Notes: a model not told the origin generated them from the letters alone. 64,000 bases of DNA from Sulfuricurvum sp. (GCA_020721585.1 DYMK01000002.1:1-64000), one strand, 5' to 3'. Counted from the first letter of the stretch, positions 25,938 to 36,329 are shown. A program made the numbers and translations.

Positions 25938-28547
25938 ATGGCTTTTATGGACGAATACACAGCACACGTAGCAGAACGCGCAGCGCAAGGAATCCCCCCT
26001 TTTCCTCTTACCAAAGAGCAAGTGAGTGAATTGGTCACCCTCATTACCGCCGAAACGTCTAAAAACAGTGACCTTGTTGAGATGCTCTCCGAGCGTGTTA
26101 ATCCGGGTGTGGATGATGGTGCGTATGTTAAAGCCGCTTTTTTGCATCAGGTGGTTCAAGGTGAAGCCAAAGCCTTCTTAGCCGACAACAGCGACATTAA
26201 CAGCGATGATCACAAAAAAGCAGCGATCAAAATCTTGGGTAAAATGGTTGGGGGGTACAACGTTAAACCCCTTATCGATGCCCTTAGTAACGATGCTATT
26301 GCCAACGAAGCAGCGCATGAACTGAAGCACACCCTTTTGGTCTATGACGCATTTAACGATATTGTAGAACTCTCCGCAACCAATCGCTTTGCCCAAGAAG
26401 TGCTTCAATCATGGGCGGATGCAGAATGGTTTACCTCCAAACCGACCCTTGCAGAGCAATTTAGCGTCGTAGTGTTCAAATTCCCAGGAGAGACCAACAC
26501 CGATGACCTCTCCCCTGCCAGTGCCGCCTTTACCCGCTCTGATATCCCGCTTCATGCGACCACGATGCTTTCGGCTAAAATGCCCGAAGGGATTGCTAAA
26601 ATTGCTGAGTTGAAAAAAATGGGAAAACAAATCGCCTACGTCGGTGATGTTGTAGGGACAGGTTCAAGCCGTAAATCAGCTGCCAACTCCGTGCAATGGC
26701 ATACGGGAGATGATATTCCGGGTATCCCCAATAAACGTACGGGTGGGGTGGTAATCGGTAGTATCATCGCTCCGATTTTCTTCGCGACGTGTGAAGATTC
26801 CGGTGCATTGCCCATCGAAGCCGATGTAAGCCAAATGGAAACAGGCGATGTATTGGACATCGATACCAAAGAGGGAACCATCACCAAAGAGGGAAATGTA
26901 ATTGCTACCTTCTCGCTTCGTCCCAATACCATCGAAGATGAAGTACGTGCAGGTGGTCGTATCCCCCTTATCATCGGGCGTGGTTTGACGGCAAAAGCAC
27001 GTACGGCTCTTGGACTTGAGCCTGCCACCATTTTTGCTACCCCAATTCAACCCGCTGATACGGGCAAAGGATACACCCTTGCCCAAAAAATGGTTGGACG
27101 TGCCTGTGGTATGGAAGGTGTTCGCCCAGGGATGTACTGTGAACCAATCACCAGCACCGTAGGAAGCCAAGACACCACAGGACCCATGACCCGTGATGAG
27201 ATCAAAGAACTCTCTGCTCTTGGGTTCTCCGCTGATTTTGTGTTGCAATCGTTTTGTCATACCGCTGCGTATCCTAAACCCTCTGATGTGAAATTGCACG
27301 CGACACTCCCAGCGTTCATTAGCTCACGCAGCGGTGTTGCCCTCCGTCCAGCCGATGGGGTTATCCACTCATGGTTGAATCGTATGGTTCTCCCCGACAC
27401 CGTCGGAACGGGTGGTGACTCTCATACCCGTTTCCCTATTGGGGTCTCTTTCCCAGCGGGATCAGGTTTGGTCGCATTTGCAGGGGTGACGGGTGCTATG
27501 CCACTTGAAATGCCCGAATCGGTTTTGGTACGTTTCACAGGAGAGATGCAAGCGGGTATCACACTTCGTGACCTTGTCAATGCAATTCCCTATTATGCGA
27601 TCAAAGCGGGTCTTTTGACCGTTGAGAAAAAAGGTAAGAAAAACATCTTCAACGGACGTGTTTTGGAAATTGAGGGTCTTCCTAACATGAAAGTCGAGCA
27701 AGCGTTTGAACTCTCCGACGCATCAGCAGAGCGTTCGGCGGCTGCGTGTACCGTTCGCCTTAACCAAGAACCCGTTATCGAGTACCTCAAATCCAACGTG
27801 ACATTGATCGAAGCGATGGTTGCCGATGGATACGAAGATGCCCGTACGTTGCAACGTCGTGCCGATAAAATGAAAGAGTGGTTGGCTAACCCATCGTTGA
27901 TGGAACCCGATGCTGATGCTGAATATGCTGCGATCATCGAGATCAATCTGAACGAAGTGACCGAACCGATTTTGGCGTGTCCTAACGATCCTGACAACGT
28001 TAAATTGCTCAGTGAAGTAGCAGGGAAAGAGATTAATGAAGTCTTCTTGGGCAGTTGTATGACCAATATCGGTCACTACCGTGCAGCGGGTGAAGTGATG
28101 CGCGGTGAGGGTAAAATTGCCGTTGAAAAATTCTGGATCGTCCCCCCAACCCGTATGGATGAGCAACAACTCATCAACGAAGGGTATTATGATGTCTATA
28201 ACGAAATCGCCGCGCAAACGGAAGTTCCGGGATGTTCATTGTGTATGGGGAACCAAGCGAGTTCTCGTGAGGGTTCAACGGTTTTCTCAACCTCAACCCG
28301 TAACTTCGATAACCGTCTCGGTAAAGGGACACAAGTGTATCTTGGTTCTGCGGAATTGGCATCGGTCTGTGCAAAATTGGGACGTATCCCAAGTGTTGAA
28401 GAATACATGAGCATCGTTCCTGAAAAACTCTCAGGAAAAGCAGATCAAGTGTACAAATACCTTAACTTCAATGAGATTGCTTCCTACGCACTTCAAGCGC
28501 GTGACGTGGCAGAAGAAAAATACGGCGTGACCATCAAAGCGGTCTAA
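25938..28547 (+). CDS. acnB: Aconitate hydratase B
   Basis: Interconverts citrate and isocitrate in the TCA cycle, also usable in the reductive direction. 869 residues with the AcnB layout: N-terminal HEAT-like region, swivel domain early in the chain, then the cluster-binding domains. The [4Fe-4S] cysteines are in [18 protein letters not shown] and [15 protein letters not shown] precedes the ATG. It is the only gene between its promoter and the convergent narB, so it is probably monocistronic. Confidence 0.97.
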   Translation: MAFMDEYTAHVAERAAQGIPPFPLTKEQVSELVTLITAETSKNSDLVEMLSERVNPGVDDGAYVKAAFLHQVVQGEAKAFLADNSDINSDDHKKAAIKILGKMVGGYNVKPLIDALSNDAIANEAAHELKHTLLVYDAFNDIVELSATNRFAQEVLQSWADAEWFTSKPTLAEQFSVVVFKFPGETNTDDLSPASAAFTRSDIPLHATTMLSAKMPEGIAKIAELKKMGKQIAYVGDVVGTGSSRKSAANSVQWHTGDDIPGIPNKRTGGVVIGSIIAPIFFATCEDSGALPIEADVSQMETGDVLDIDTKEGTITKEGNVIATFSLRPNTIEDEVRAGGRIPLIIGRGLTAKARTALGLEPATIFATPIQPADTGKGYTLAQKMVGRACGMEGVRPGMYCEPITSTVGSQDTTGPMTRDEIKELSALGFSADFVLQSFCHTAAYPKPSDVKLHATLPAFISSRSGVALRPADGVIHSWLNRMVLPDTVGTGGDSHTRFPIGVSFPAGSGLVAFAGVTGAMPLEMPESVLVRFTGEMQAGITLRDLVNAIPYYAIKAGLLTVEKKGKKNIFNGRVLEIEGLPNMKVEQAFELSDASAERSAAACTVRLNQEPVIEYLKSNVTLIEAMVADGYEDARTLQRRADKMKEWLANPSLMEPDADAEYAAIIEINLNEVTEPILACPNDPDNVKLLSEVAGKEINEVFLGSCMTNIGHYRAAGEVMRGEGKIAVEKFWIVPPTRMDEQQLINEGYYDVYNEIAAQTEVPGCSLCMGNQASSREGSTVFSTSTRNFDNRLGKGTQVYLGSAELASVCAKLGRIPSVEEYMSIVPEKLSGKADQVYKYLNFNEIASYALQARDVAEEKYGVTIKAV

Positions 28548-28572
28548 TCGCCCTCCCCTTTCTCTTTTTTTT

Positions 28573-28593
28573 ACCCCGTACGTGTTTCGGGGT
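28573..28593. terminator. Hairpin between convergent acnB and narB
   Basis: ACCCCG (28573-28578) pairs with CGGGGT (28588-28593). A run of eight T lies before the stem on the plus strand and no T-run follows on either side, so it is a weak candidate for a shared terminator. Confidence 0.35.
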
Positions 28594-28601
28594 CTCCCCT
28601 G

Positions 28602-30605
28602 CTAACAAAACTGAACTTGCGTCGATTTAAGGGCGCTTTGAAAAGACAAAGGGTCATTGACCACACTTATGAGGGTATTAATGGGGGTTTGTGGATACCC
28701 AAACGGGGCAAAAAGATGTCGATGCGCCAATCGTCCAAATCGGACGGGTAAGGTCAGCGAACCCAATGCATTGGTAATGACCACAAGGTCACCCTCCTTA
28801 ATCGCCATGGCATACGCCTCCTCGTGATTCATCAAAAGATACGCGTCTTCTTCCCCTTTGCGTAATTCAGGGATCGATCCTGTGCGGGTCATCGTATGCC
28901 ACTGCTTTTTGGTTCGTCCGGTAATTAACACAAAATGGTCACGCTTGATCGGCGTAATCACGGGATGAATCGGATGAAACTGTGCTTTTTGGGTCACGGT
29001 GGCAAAACGTTCCTCCGCATAGAGGGTTGTGCCGCCCCATTGATACGCAAGTGTCTCATACTCTTGGCAACTTTGATCGCACAAACGTCCCTGCGTGAGG
29101 TGTTTGTACTCATCGTAAATGGCGTGCGTATGGGGATAATCAAACCCCTCAAAACCTAATTTTCGTGCAACGGCGCAGATAATATCCGTGTCACTTTGGG
29201 TGTTTGAGGGAGGGGATTTAAAAGGGCGAACCCGTTTGATAAACCGTTCAGAATTGGTCATACTCCCCTCTTTTTCTCCCCATCCGTATGTGGGTAAAAC
29301 AAGATTCGCCAGCAACGCCGTTTCGCTCAAGACGCAATCTTGAACCACCAAAAACAGCCCTTTTTTTTCCAATGCCTTTTTGGTTTTTTGGACATCAGGG
29401 AGGGTGAGTAGCGGATTGGTACACGCCACCCACAAAAAGCGAATGGCATCGGTCATGATGGCATCAATGGCGTGGGTAATGGTCATCCCTACGGTAGAAG
29501 AGATCGTTTTTGGGGGGAGATTCCAGTGCTTTTCACACGCGATTCTATCCCCTTCATCGCGAACATCACGATACGCAGGAAGGGCATTGGAAAGATACCC
29601 CACCTCTCGTCCCCCCATCGCATTGGGCTGACCGGTCAGCGAAAGGGGGAGACCTTTGCGGGCATTGATGCGACCTGTGGCCAAGAAAAGCTGCATAAAC
29701 CCTACATTGCGCATCACCCCATCCAAGGCTTGATTAAGACCCTGACACCACAATCCGACGATTTTTTTCTCAGAGGCAAAAAGGTCTACAAGGGTGCTAG
29801 CGTGATCCATCCTCACGCCACACGCCGCAATCGCTTCCTCAAAAGGGAGGGTTTGTGCCACCGTAAGTGTCTCGTGAAACCCTTGGGTCGCGCGATCAAT
29901 AAACGCTGTATCGCACCCATTACGTCGATCCAATTGGGCTAAAAGGGCATTGTAAAGGGTCGTATCACTGCCACTGACCAGCCCAATCCAAAGGTCGCTT
30001 TTTTGGGCTGTTTCGGTACAAATGGGATCAATGACGATAATTTGGGTCTCGGGATGGGCTTTTTTACGCGCAAGAATACGACGAAAGAGGACAGGATGCG
30101 CCCACGCAGGGTTGGCACCGCTAATCAAAATTACCTCCGCATCATCAATGTCGTGGTAACTTCCCAAAGGTCCATCGCTTCCAAAGACCATTTTATGAGC
30201 AACCACCGCACTTGCCATACACAATCGGGAGTTGGCATCGACATTATTGACCCCCAAATACCCTTTGATAAGTTTGGTAAAAAGGTAGCTCTCTTCGGTC
30301 AGCAGTTGCCCTGAGAGGTAAAAGTAGAGGGCTTCTTTGGGAAGATCGGTGATATTTTGGGCTAAGAGAGTGATCGCTTCTTCCCATGAAATGGGTTTAA
30401 AAGGGTCGTTTTTGTCGTCTCGATACAACGGGGTGGTGAGTCGATTGGTCTCTAACGCTTTTGCCATTTGAATCGGTTTGAGACACAGCTGTCCATGGGT
30501 AGAAGGGTTGGTTTTATCCCCTTTGACCGTATAGGCTTCACGATGGCATTCGACTTCCAAAGCGCATCCCGTCCCACAAAAAGGGCACCCTGTTGCAATG
30601 CTCAT
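28602..30605 (-). CDS. narB: Assimilatory nitrate reductase, molybdopterin subunit (NarB/NasA type)
   Basis: Reduces nitrate to nitrite in the cytoplasm using Mo-bis-MGD and one [4Fe-4S] cluster. 667 residues, within the range of the small assimilatory enzymes. The N-terminal cluster motif is CPFCGTGCAL with a fourth cysteine in GQLCLKP. There is no Tat leader. No NADH-binding partner is encoded beside it, so ferredoxin is the likely donor. ATGA overlap with the nirA stop shows operon structure cobA-nirA-narB. A formate dehydrogenase is the alternative, but the nirA and nrt neighbours argue against it. Confidence 0.9.
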   Translation of the reverse strand: MSIATGCPFCGTGCALEVECHREAYTVKGDKTNPSTHGQLCLKPIQMAKALETNRLTTPLYRDDKNDPFKPISWEEAITLLAQNITDLPKEALYFYLSGQLLTEESYLFTKLIKGYLGVNNVDANSRLCMASAVVAHKMVFGSDGPLGSYHDIDDAEVILISGANPAWAHPVLFRRILARKKAHPETQIIVIDPICTETAQKSDLWIGLVSGSDTTLYNALLAQLDRRNGCDTAFIDRATQGFHETLTVAQTLPFEEAIAACGVRMDHASTLVDLFASEKKIVGLWCQGLNQALDGVMRNVGFMQLFLATGRINARKGLPLSLTGQPNAMGGREVGYLSNALPAYRDVRDEGDRIACEKHWNLPPKTISSTVGMTITHAIDAIMTDAIRFLWVACTNPLLTLPDVQKTKKALEKKGLFLVVQDCVLSETALLANLVLPTYGWGEKEGSMTNSERFIKRVRPFKSPPSNTQSDTDIICAVARKLGFEGFDYPHTHAIYDEYKHLTQGRLCDQSCQEYETLAYQWGGTTLYAEERFATVTQKAQFHPIHPVITPIKRDHFVLITGRTKKQWHTMTRTGSIPELRKGEEDAYLLMNHEEAYAMAIKEGDLVVITNALGSLTLPVRFGRLAHRHLFAPFGYPQTPINTLISVVNDPLSFQSALKSTQVQFC

Positions 30606-32248
30606 CCCAATACCCGCGCAAGGGTACGAACATCGCCATTGTCGGTATGACGTGCATCGTAATTGTGACGAACCACATCAGCAATCTCTCCCAAGCTATA
30701 GTGGTGCTGAACGCGTCTGATCCACGCTTCAAACGACTCTTCAGGGGTACGTAGATCACGATACAAGGTAAGTAACTCGGCCACATACGCGTTTACCTTG
30801 GTTAAAACAATCCCTTTGAGAAAGAGTTTGCCTTCCTCCCCCTCACCGTGCAAACTTCCACCAACAAAAATATCCACCCCTCGAACCGTTTTCCCCTCAT
30901 AAGGGACTTTACACCCCACAAACCCAATATCGCCTGCCCCATGAACGCCACATCCTTTGATGCACGCTGACCAGTAAAACCGTATTTTGGCGTGTTCTAG
31001 GGGGAGGGTTTGGGTTAAATACTCCCCCATGGCAAGGGCATCGGGTTTTCCTTGAATAACCCCAAAGGGGCAATGGTCACTTCCAGCACAGGCAATCACA
31101 TTTGCCCTGTACGGTGAGGGGTGATTGGGATAATGGACAAACAAGGGTGAGCGTAAGGCATCCTCTTGGTCATGGATACCCGTAATGATAAGGTTTTGTT
31201 CGATGGTGAGACGAATAGCACCCCCTTGGGATTGGGCAATTTTGGCAGCGTGCAAAAGATCTGTTCCGCTAAAAACTCCCGCAGGGACAGCGGCATACAG
31301 GGCAAGGGTTCCATCATTGAGGGTAATGCTACCGTAATGGTCACCCCCCTCTTTTTGGGCTAAATTCTCCCCCGCTTTGGGCATCGAATGCCCCAATTGC
31401 GTTTCAATGGCAGCTCTAAACTCCCCCATTCCCACCGCATCAATCAAAAATTTAAGTCGATTTTTATTGCGATTATCCCGAAAACCGTAGGTTTTAAACA
31501 AGAGTGCGACCGCTTCAAAAACCTTAACCGCATCAGCAGGGGTGACAAACATATCCGCATCGTGTGCCAAACTCCCCACCCGTCCCCCCAAATAGAGGTT
31601 AAAGCCATACGCTTCCCCTTTTTGGGCGAGAGAGAGGGCGAAATCTTGACCAAAAACATTGCATCGATTGGAGAGTGACCCATTGATACCGATATTAAAT
31701 TTTCGGGGCAAGGTGGTAATCCAGTCGGGGTTTTTAAGAAAAATAGATTGAATTTGCTCCATGATCGTTTTACAGGGGATACTATTATCCATCGCCAAAC
31801 CATCGAGCGGATCGATGAGAATATTGCGAAAATTATCGACCCCTGTTTGGTAACTGGTCACCCCTACCCCCTCCAAAAGGTTCAACGCTTGGGGAATATC
31901 TTCGATCCGTAGATAACGAAGTTCTATTTGCTGACGGGTCGTAAGATCAATATAATCTTGCCCAAACGTGGTGGCAACGTACGCCACTGCCATGGCTTGT
32001 TCAACACTCAGCATCCCCCCCGCAATACGTAAACGGATCATGAACCGTTGCGGCGTCGCGGGGCGATCAAATATCCCGAAACTTTTGAGGACAAACTCTT
32101 TATCCTCTTCCACGATCGATTCATACCCTGTTTTGGCGTACTCAATAAGCCGTGCATACGCTTGGGTGGCACTAAACGCGTCTTTAATGGATTCGGTTTT
32201 GTGTCGTTTAAGGCTGCGGGATTCCTTAGCTTGAGCAAGCGATGTCAT
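30602..32248 (-). CDS. nirA: Assimilatory nitrite reductase (ferredoxin type)
   Basis: Six-electron reduction of nitrite to ammonium using siroheme and [4Fe-4S]. 548 residues. The cluster/siroheme cysteines are in CAGSDHCPFG (near 387) and CIKGCGVHG (near 427). Two ferredoxin-like half-domains are evident from repeated RFMIRLRIAGG and RLTIEQNLIITG segments. The related sulfite reductase is the alternative, but the neighbouring narB and nrtABD support nitrite. The start overlaps cobA by 23 bases. Confidence 0.9.
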   Translation of the reverse strand: MTSLAQAKESRSLKRHKTESIKDAFSATQAYARLIEYAKTGYESIVEEDKEFVLKSFGIFDRPATPQRFMIRLRIAGGMLSVEQAMAVAYVATTFGQDYIDLTTRQQIELRYLRIEDIPQALNLLEGVGVTSYQTGVDNFRNILIDPLDGLAMDNSIPCKTIMEQIQSIFLKNPDWITTLPRKFNIGINGSLSNRCNVFGQDFALSLAQKGEAYGFNLYLGGRVGSLAHDADMFVTPADAVKVFEAVALLFKTYGFRDNRNKNRLKFLIDAVGMGEFRAAIETQLGHSMPKAGENLAQKEGGDHYGSITLNDGTLALYAAVPAGVFSGTDLLHAAKIAQSQGGAIRLTIEQNLIITGIHDQEDALRSPLFVHYPNHPSPYRANVIACAGSDHCPFGVIQGKPDALAMGEYLTQTLPLEHAKIRFYWSACIKGCGVHGAGDIGFVGCKVPYEGKTVRGVDIFVGGSLHGEGEEGKLFLKGIVLTKVNAYVAELLTLYRDLRTPEESFEAWIRRVQHHYSLGEIADVVRHNYDARHTDNGDVRTLARVLG

Positions 32249-33002
32249 ACGATACCTCCTTGGGTGTATACGAATAGTGGGGGAGTACTGTGGAGAGATT
32301 CACCACCTGACCAAAAACCAAAACCGCCGGTTTAGGGGCGGTTTTTGCCGCAAGGGTCAAGTCGCTTAAAGTCGTGATGATGGAACTTTGGGTGGCGGTG
32401 GTGGCATTTGAGACAATGGCAACGGGAAGCTTGGGATCAATCCCTTGGGCTAATGCCTCTTGCACAATGTGACGTGTACGGCTAAGACCCATCAACACCA
32501 CAGTCGTATGGTCATCGATTCCCAAAAGCGGTATCCATGCAAGGTTTATGCGATCACCGGATAAGTGTGCGGAGACGATCGACATCCCCGTACTCACCCC
32601 CCGTGCAGTAGGGGCAATTCCCACCGAAAGGGGCGCGGATAACGCCGAAGAGATTCCTGCGATCACTTCCACATCAATCCCATGGGTAGAGGCATAGAGT
32701 GCCTCTTCGGTTCCCCGTCCAAAGATATACGGATCACCGCATTTGAGCCGTCCGACCGTATAGCCTTGATGGGCGTAATGGGTGATCATCGTATTAATTT
32801 GATCTTGAGGAAAGCTGTGCTTCCCTTTTTCTTTCCCCACAAACACCACTTGGGTGTGGGGAGGGATGCAATCAATGATCTCTTGGGTGAGAAGATGGTC
32901 AATCAACGCAATATCAAGTTTTTGGATGGTGTTAAACGCTTTGAGCGTGAGAAGATCACTGTCCCCCGGGCCGCAACCGATCAAATAAAGTTTTCCGTTC
33001 AT
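32226..33002 (-). CDS. cobA: Uroporphyrinogen-III C-methyltransferase (SUMT)
   Basis: Two SAM-dependent methylations give precorrin-2, the siroheme precursor. 258 residues: LIGCGPGDSDLLTLKA at the N-terminus, LKCGDPYIFGRG near 85 and GISSALSAPLS near 116 are characteristic. First gene of the operon feeding siroheme to NirA. It diverges from the precorrin-2 dehydrogenase gene that performs the next steps. Confidence 0.94.
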   Translation of the reverse strand: MNGKLYLIGCGPGDSDLLTLKAFNTIQKLDIALIDHLLTQEIIDCIPPHTQVVFVGKEKGKHSFPQDQINTMITHYAHQGYTVGRLKCGDPYIFGRGTEEALYASTHGIDVEVIAGISSALSAPLSVGIAPTARGVSTGMSIVSAHLSGDRINLAWIPLLGIDDHTTVVLMGLSRTRHIVQEALAQGIDPKLPVAIVSNATTATQSSIITTLSDLTLAAKTAPKPAVLVFGQVVNLSTVLPHYSYTPKEVSYDIACSS

Positions 33003-33070
33003 AGTGAGTGTCCTTAACGATTTTTATATTCAGACTTTTTTATCTTTAAAAAGTTTAGTCTAAAATAGCG

Positions 33071-33096
33071 ATTATACAGACACTTTTTTGTATACT
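33071..33096. promoter_or_regulatory. Divergent -10 boxes, cobA operon and precorrin-2 dehydrogenase
   Basis: TATAAT on the minus strand (33071-33076) faces the cobA-nirA-narB operon; TATACT on the plus strand (33091-33096) faces the precorrin-2 dehydrogenase gene. The -35 region of each overlaps the core of the other, so the two siroheme steps may be expressed together or in competition. Confidence 0.4.
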
Positions 33097-33126
33097 TTTT
33101 AATCAGTTTAGTACTAAGGATTGTCA

Positions 33127-33708
33127 ATGGCTCTGTTTCCCCTGTTTGTTGATCTACACGATAAAGATATTGTAGTCGTTGGGGCAGGCGTTGTGGCATT
33201 GCGTAAAATCGAACAGCTTCTAAAATTCACCCCGACCCTTACGGTCATCGCCCCCAAAATCCATCCAGAGATTCGTGCTTTAGCCCGTGTCTATCCCATA
33301 ATAGTGATACAGCGAACCTATCAGCTAAGTGATTTAGCGGAGCGTTTTTTGGTCATCGGAGCATTGGATGATCTCCACGAGCAAGAAAAAATTTATCATA
33401 CGTGTAGGATGAACAAAACACCGGTGAATTGTGTCGATTCCCCTGCATTGTGCAGTTTTATTTTTCCTGCGTTGATTGTTGAGGGGGAGGTGTGTGTGGG
33501 GATTACTACCTCAGGAAAGGCACCGGCGGTGAGTTCCGCTTTGCGAAAATATCTAACGACGCTTATCCCTAGGGGGATAGGGGATTTGATTGCTAAGGTT
33601 CATACGATTCGTCAAAACGAACCCGTGGGAAAAGATCGACAAGCAAAAATCATCGGGATATGTGAGGCGTTTTTCACCTCACGAATAACGTTAAAAGCTA
33701 AAGATTGA
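33127..33708 (+). CDS. Precorrin-2 dehydrogenase / sirohydrochlorin ferrochelatase (CysG N-terminal type)
   Basis: Oxidises precorrin-2 with NAD and may insert iron to give siroheme. 193 residues from ATG 33127, which has AAGGA six bases before it; a TTG two codons earlier is less likely. The NAD-binding motif [15 protein letters not shown] is near residue 15, and [17 protein letters not shown] near 125 is the conserved Met8/CysG segment. It equals the N-terminal part of CysG without the methyltransferase, which is supplied by cobA next door. Confidence 0.9.
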   Translation: MALFPLFVDLHDKDIVVVGAGVVALRKIEQLLKFTPTLTVIAPKIHPEIRALARVYPIIVIQRTYQLSDLAERFLVIGALDDLHEQEKIYHTCRMNKTPVNCVDSPALCSFIFPALIVEGEVCVGITTSGKAPAVSSALRKYLTTLIPRGIGDLIAKVHTIRQNEPVGKDRQAKIIGICEAFFTSRITLKAKD

Positions 33709-33768
33709 TTTTCATCAATCATGGAGCCTTTTGTATGTGATACAATTGAAAGAATTACGCTAGATAGG

Positions 33769-33957
33769 ATGTTTGTGCAATTCATATTTATACTCATGTA
33801 TTTTTTCTTTTTCACTATAGATGGGAGTGCTTTAACGCTTGAAGAAGCGATTGAAAAAACATTAAAAACACATCCCAGTGGGCAAATTGCTTCTTTGCAA
33901 TATGAAAGTGCCATCAAAACGACCAAGAGTGCTGATGCAGCACGGATACCTCTATGA
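33769..33957 (+). pseudogene. Truncated copy of the tolC-like gene (5' end only)
   Basis: Encodes a hydrophobic leader and then [16 protein letters not shown] and onward, stopping after about 62 residues. Bases 33826-33945 match 36677-36796 of the intact tolC-like gene in 116 of 120 positions; the leader differs. A TGATACAAT extended -10 (33740-33745) lies upstream. The frame ends where homology ends. The high identity points to a recent partial duplication. Confidence 0.8.
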
Positions 33958-33964
33958 GTAATAA

Positions 33965-34130
33965 GGACAAATTCATCCCGTACTTCACTGGCAAGTTTAT
34001 GGGCATGGGCATTGTCAACAGGATCACAAACGAGCTGAATTAGACCGCTTTTATCACGAATATGAATAAAGACGATTCAAAGTCCTTAGGGTTTATTTTT
34101 CGCAATTATATTTTTTAGAAACTTTTGCTT
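33965..34130 (-). pseudogene. Ghost of the aspS 5' end with its promoter
   Basis: Bases 33965-34075 align without gaps to 59161-59271 inside intact aspS (roughly 84 percent identical, most changes synonymous). Bases 34076-34125 then align to the aspS upstream region from 59369, including AAGGACTTTG and the TATAAT box. The 97 bases between, with the start codon, are missing, so it cannot be expressed as AspS. The downstream end of the adjacent cytochrome gene runs through the former aspS leader. Confidence 0.8.
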
Positions 34131-34493
34131 GGGTAAGAGGGTGTAAATACTAAGTTTTATCCTTTTTTTGAGATCATATCTTTCAAAATAGATCGGTAGC
34201 ATTTGATCCAAGAGCTTAGGGGAGAGTGGTGGATGGAGTCCAAAACTTTTTAAAACCTGTGGCGGGAGTGTAGAGCCTTGGATAGTAGGATGCAGCAAAT
34301 AAAGACGCATCGCTTTTTGAGAGCGTTGGGTGGAACCGTGTGTTTGCAAATAACGAAAATAGATCGTTTCCAAATCGGGAATATTGGTACTGTGACACGT
34401 CACACATGCACGATCAAAGCTCTCTTGAGCAAAAGCGCTCACGTTAACGAATAAAAAAATACCTAAAACTAGGCGATAAGAGATTTTGGCCAT
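34086..34493 (-). CDS. Small monoheme c-type cytochrome
   Basis: 135 residues with a signal peptide (LVLGIFLFVNVSAFA) and one heme site CVTCH at 30-34, so a periplasmic electron carrier or redox sensor partner. The rest is helical and basic. A clear axial methionine motif is not obvious. The ATG overlaps the end of the histidine kinase gene by 25 bases, so it is the third gene of a regulator-kinase-cytochrome operon. Its last eight codons lie in sequence homologous to the aspS leader, which suggests this gene once sat directly before an aspS gene. Confidence 0.75.
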   Translation of the reverse strand: MAKISYRLVLGIFLFVNVSAFAQESFDRACVTCHSTNIPDLETIYFRYLQTHGSTQRSQKAMRLYLLHPTIQGSTLPPQVLKSFGLHPPLSPKLLDQMLPIYFERYDLKKRIKLSIYTLLPKQKFLKNIIAKNKP

Positions 34494-35626
34494 CGGATGA
34501 TAAACTCGCTTCCTTGATTTTTAGCGGAACGGATCTCCAGCGTGAGATTGTACCTCTTGCATACTCGAACTACAATTTCCATCCCGATTCCCAGCCCCGT
34601 TTCAAACGATTCTCCTCTCCAGTAACGCGTATGAATTTTTTGTTTTTCTGCTTCGGACAAACCGATTCCGCTGTCTTTAATGCTGAAGTATTCGGAAGTT
34701 AGGGTGAGGAGAATGAACCCTTTGGGACCATTGTATTTGATGGCATTGGTGAGGAGATTGTTCAGAAGTCGATGAAAATCATCGGCATAAACGGTCAGTT
34801 TTATGTCGCTTAAATCGGTCGTAACTGAGAGTTTTTTATACTCGATGAGGGTTTCGAGCAAGGCTAGCTGTTCATGGATTAACTCTTTGATACTTTCAGG
34901 CTTTGGAATGGGCGGATGGGATCGAAAGTTGAGGTAGGCCAGATCCTCATAAAGTCCTGTAAGCGTTTTTGCACCGATGGTAATTCGCTGGACAAAACGG
35001 TGAAGGGAGGGTTCGGTAATCTTCTCCTCTAAAATTCGAGCATTGGAGAGAATAGCGGCAATAGGGGTGTTGAGATCATGGGTTGCGTGTTTGATAAAGG
35101 TATCGAGACTCTCGAAGGCATTTCGAGCGGGCTTGAAGGCAATGCGGCTGAGTACAAATCCAACCAATGCCATAATGAGAAAAAGGGGGACGAAAAGGGC
35201 AGATAGGCTGATAATGATCGGGAACGTTTCTATTTTTTTGGAGACGACTATGGAAGCAACCCCCAAGAAATAGAGGGAGAGATCGTGATGCACATACAGC
35301 GTTGTCTTGTCGAGCCACGTAACCTCATTCCAATGAGGAACGCTTGAGTGTTGCGTGGCAATGGGCAAATGATCGATGTCGTAGAGGGAGATTTGGTACT
35401 CTTTGGTATCAATGATGATTTCTGCCAAGTAGTGGGCTTGATTGTTTTTAAGCTGCTCTTCGAGATGGGAGAGATATTGGGTCATTTTTCTTGTTTCATC
35501 GGTAATAAGGCGCTCTTTTTCGAGGGTATAGGAAAAAAATGCCAAGACCAAAAAAAGTAAAAAAAGCGACCCCAAATAGAGTAGGCGAAACTGCAAGAGT
35601 GCCGTTTTTAAAGAAGATTCATGCAA
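34469..35626 (-). CDS. Sensor histidine kinase
   Basis: Membrane sensor kinase of a two-component system. 385 residues from TTG 35626, which overlaps the regulator stop as TTGCATGA; the longer frame inside the regulator gene is unlikely. Transmembrane helices near 15-35 and 135-160 flank a periplasmic sensor of about 95 residues. The phosphorylated histidine is in THDLNTPIAAI near 183; the ATPase has NNLLTNAIKYNG, KDSGIGLS and GLGIGMEIV. The signal is unknown; the linked cytochrome, exporter and DUF1104-like peptide suggest a redox, metal or envelope-stress cue. Confidence 0.9.
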   Translation of the reverse strand: MHESSLKTALLQFRLLYLGSLFLLFLVLAFFSYTLEKERLITDETRKMTQYLSHLEEQLKNNQAHYLAEIIIDTKEYQISLYDIDHLPIATQHSSVPHWNEVTWLDKTTLYVHHDLSLYFLGVASIVVSKKIETFPIIISLSALFVPLFLIMALVGFVLSRIAFKPARNAFESLDTFIKHATHDLNTPIAAILSNARILEEKITEPSLHRFVQRITIGAKTLTGLYEDLAYLNFRSHPPIPKPESIKELIHEQLALLETLIEYKKLSVTTDLSDIKLTVYADDFHRLLNNLLTNAIKYNGPKGFILLTLTSEYFSIKDSGIGLSEAEKQKIHTRYWRGESFETGLGIGMEIVVRVCKRYNLTLEIRSAKNQGSEFIIRWPKSLIA

Positions 35627-36281
35627 GTCGGTACCCAAAAGATCGAATGGTTTCAATCGTGAGATAGGGAACTCTTTTGCGAAGATTTTTGATGTGGGCA
35701 CGCAGGGCATTAAATCCTAAATCGTTTCCGTAGCCCCAGAGTTCAGTGAAAAAATCATCATACGTGACGATTTGCCCCCGTTTGGCAATTAACAGTTTTA
35801 ATGCTTCAAGCTCTTTGGAGTGAAGAAGGATGCCTTGATGATCGGCATCGAGAATTTGCTCTTTTAGGGGATCAAAAAAGTAGTATTCGTTTAAGGAAAT
35901 CAGTGTAGATGAGGCATGAAAAAAAGAGCGGCGAATGAGGTTTTTAAGGCGTGCGATAAGCTCTGTGGGCTCAAAGGGTTTTTTGAGATAATCATCCCCG
36001 CCGCTCTCAAATCCAAGAGCAACCGAGTCAGCTGAATTTTGGGAGGTTAGAAAAAGTATCGGGGTTCCTATCCCGCGTAAACGAAGGCTTCTTGCCAAAT
36101 CAAATCCACACCCATCGGGGAGATTGATATCTAAAATAATAGCATCAAAACGTTGTTCAAAAAAGGCATCTTCGGCATCTTTGAGGAAAAAATAAGGGGA
36201 AACGTCAAACTTTTCATCCCCTAAAATATCGCACAGTGTATCATTGAGAATCAAGTCATCTTCAAGCAATGCAACTTTCAC
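35619..36281 (-). CDS. OmpR/PhoB-family response regulator
   Basis: 220 residues. The receiver has acidic pocket LLEDD, phosphorylated Asp51 in IILDINLPDG and the conserved lysine in LKKPFEP. The C-terminal winged helix has LHSKELEALKLLI and IRSFGYRLA. It is divergent from the DUF1104-like gene and the exporter operon, which it very likely controls through the repeats at 36330-36370. Confidence 0.93.
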   Translation of the reverse strand: MKVALLEDDLILNDTLCDILGDEKFDVSPYFFLKDAEDAFFEQRFDAIILDINLPDGCGFDLARSLRLRGIGTPILFLTSQNSADSVALGFESGGDDYLKKPFEPTELIARLKNLIRRSFFHASSTLISLNEYYFFDPLKEQILDADHQGILLHSKELEALKLLIAKRGQIVTYDDFFTELWGYGNDLGFNALRAHIKNLRKRVPYLTIETIRSFGYRLA

Positions 36282-36329
36282 GTTCTATCCTTCCTTTGGT
36301 ATACTATTTTTTTGAAACTGTAGCATAAA

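Noticed and set aside
28573-28593. Strong intrinsic terminator after acnB
   Set aside because: The T-run precedes the stem and none follows, so only a weak terminator call is made.
28602-30605. Formate dehydrogenase
   Set aside because: Length, lack of a Tat leader and the overlap with nirA support an assimilatory nitrate reductase.
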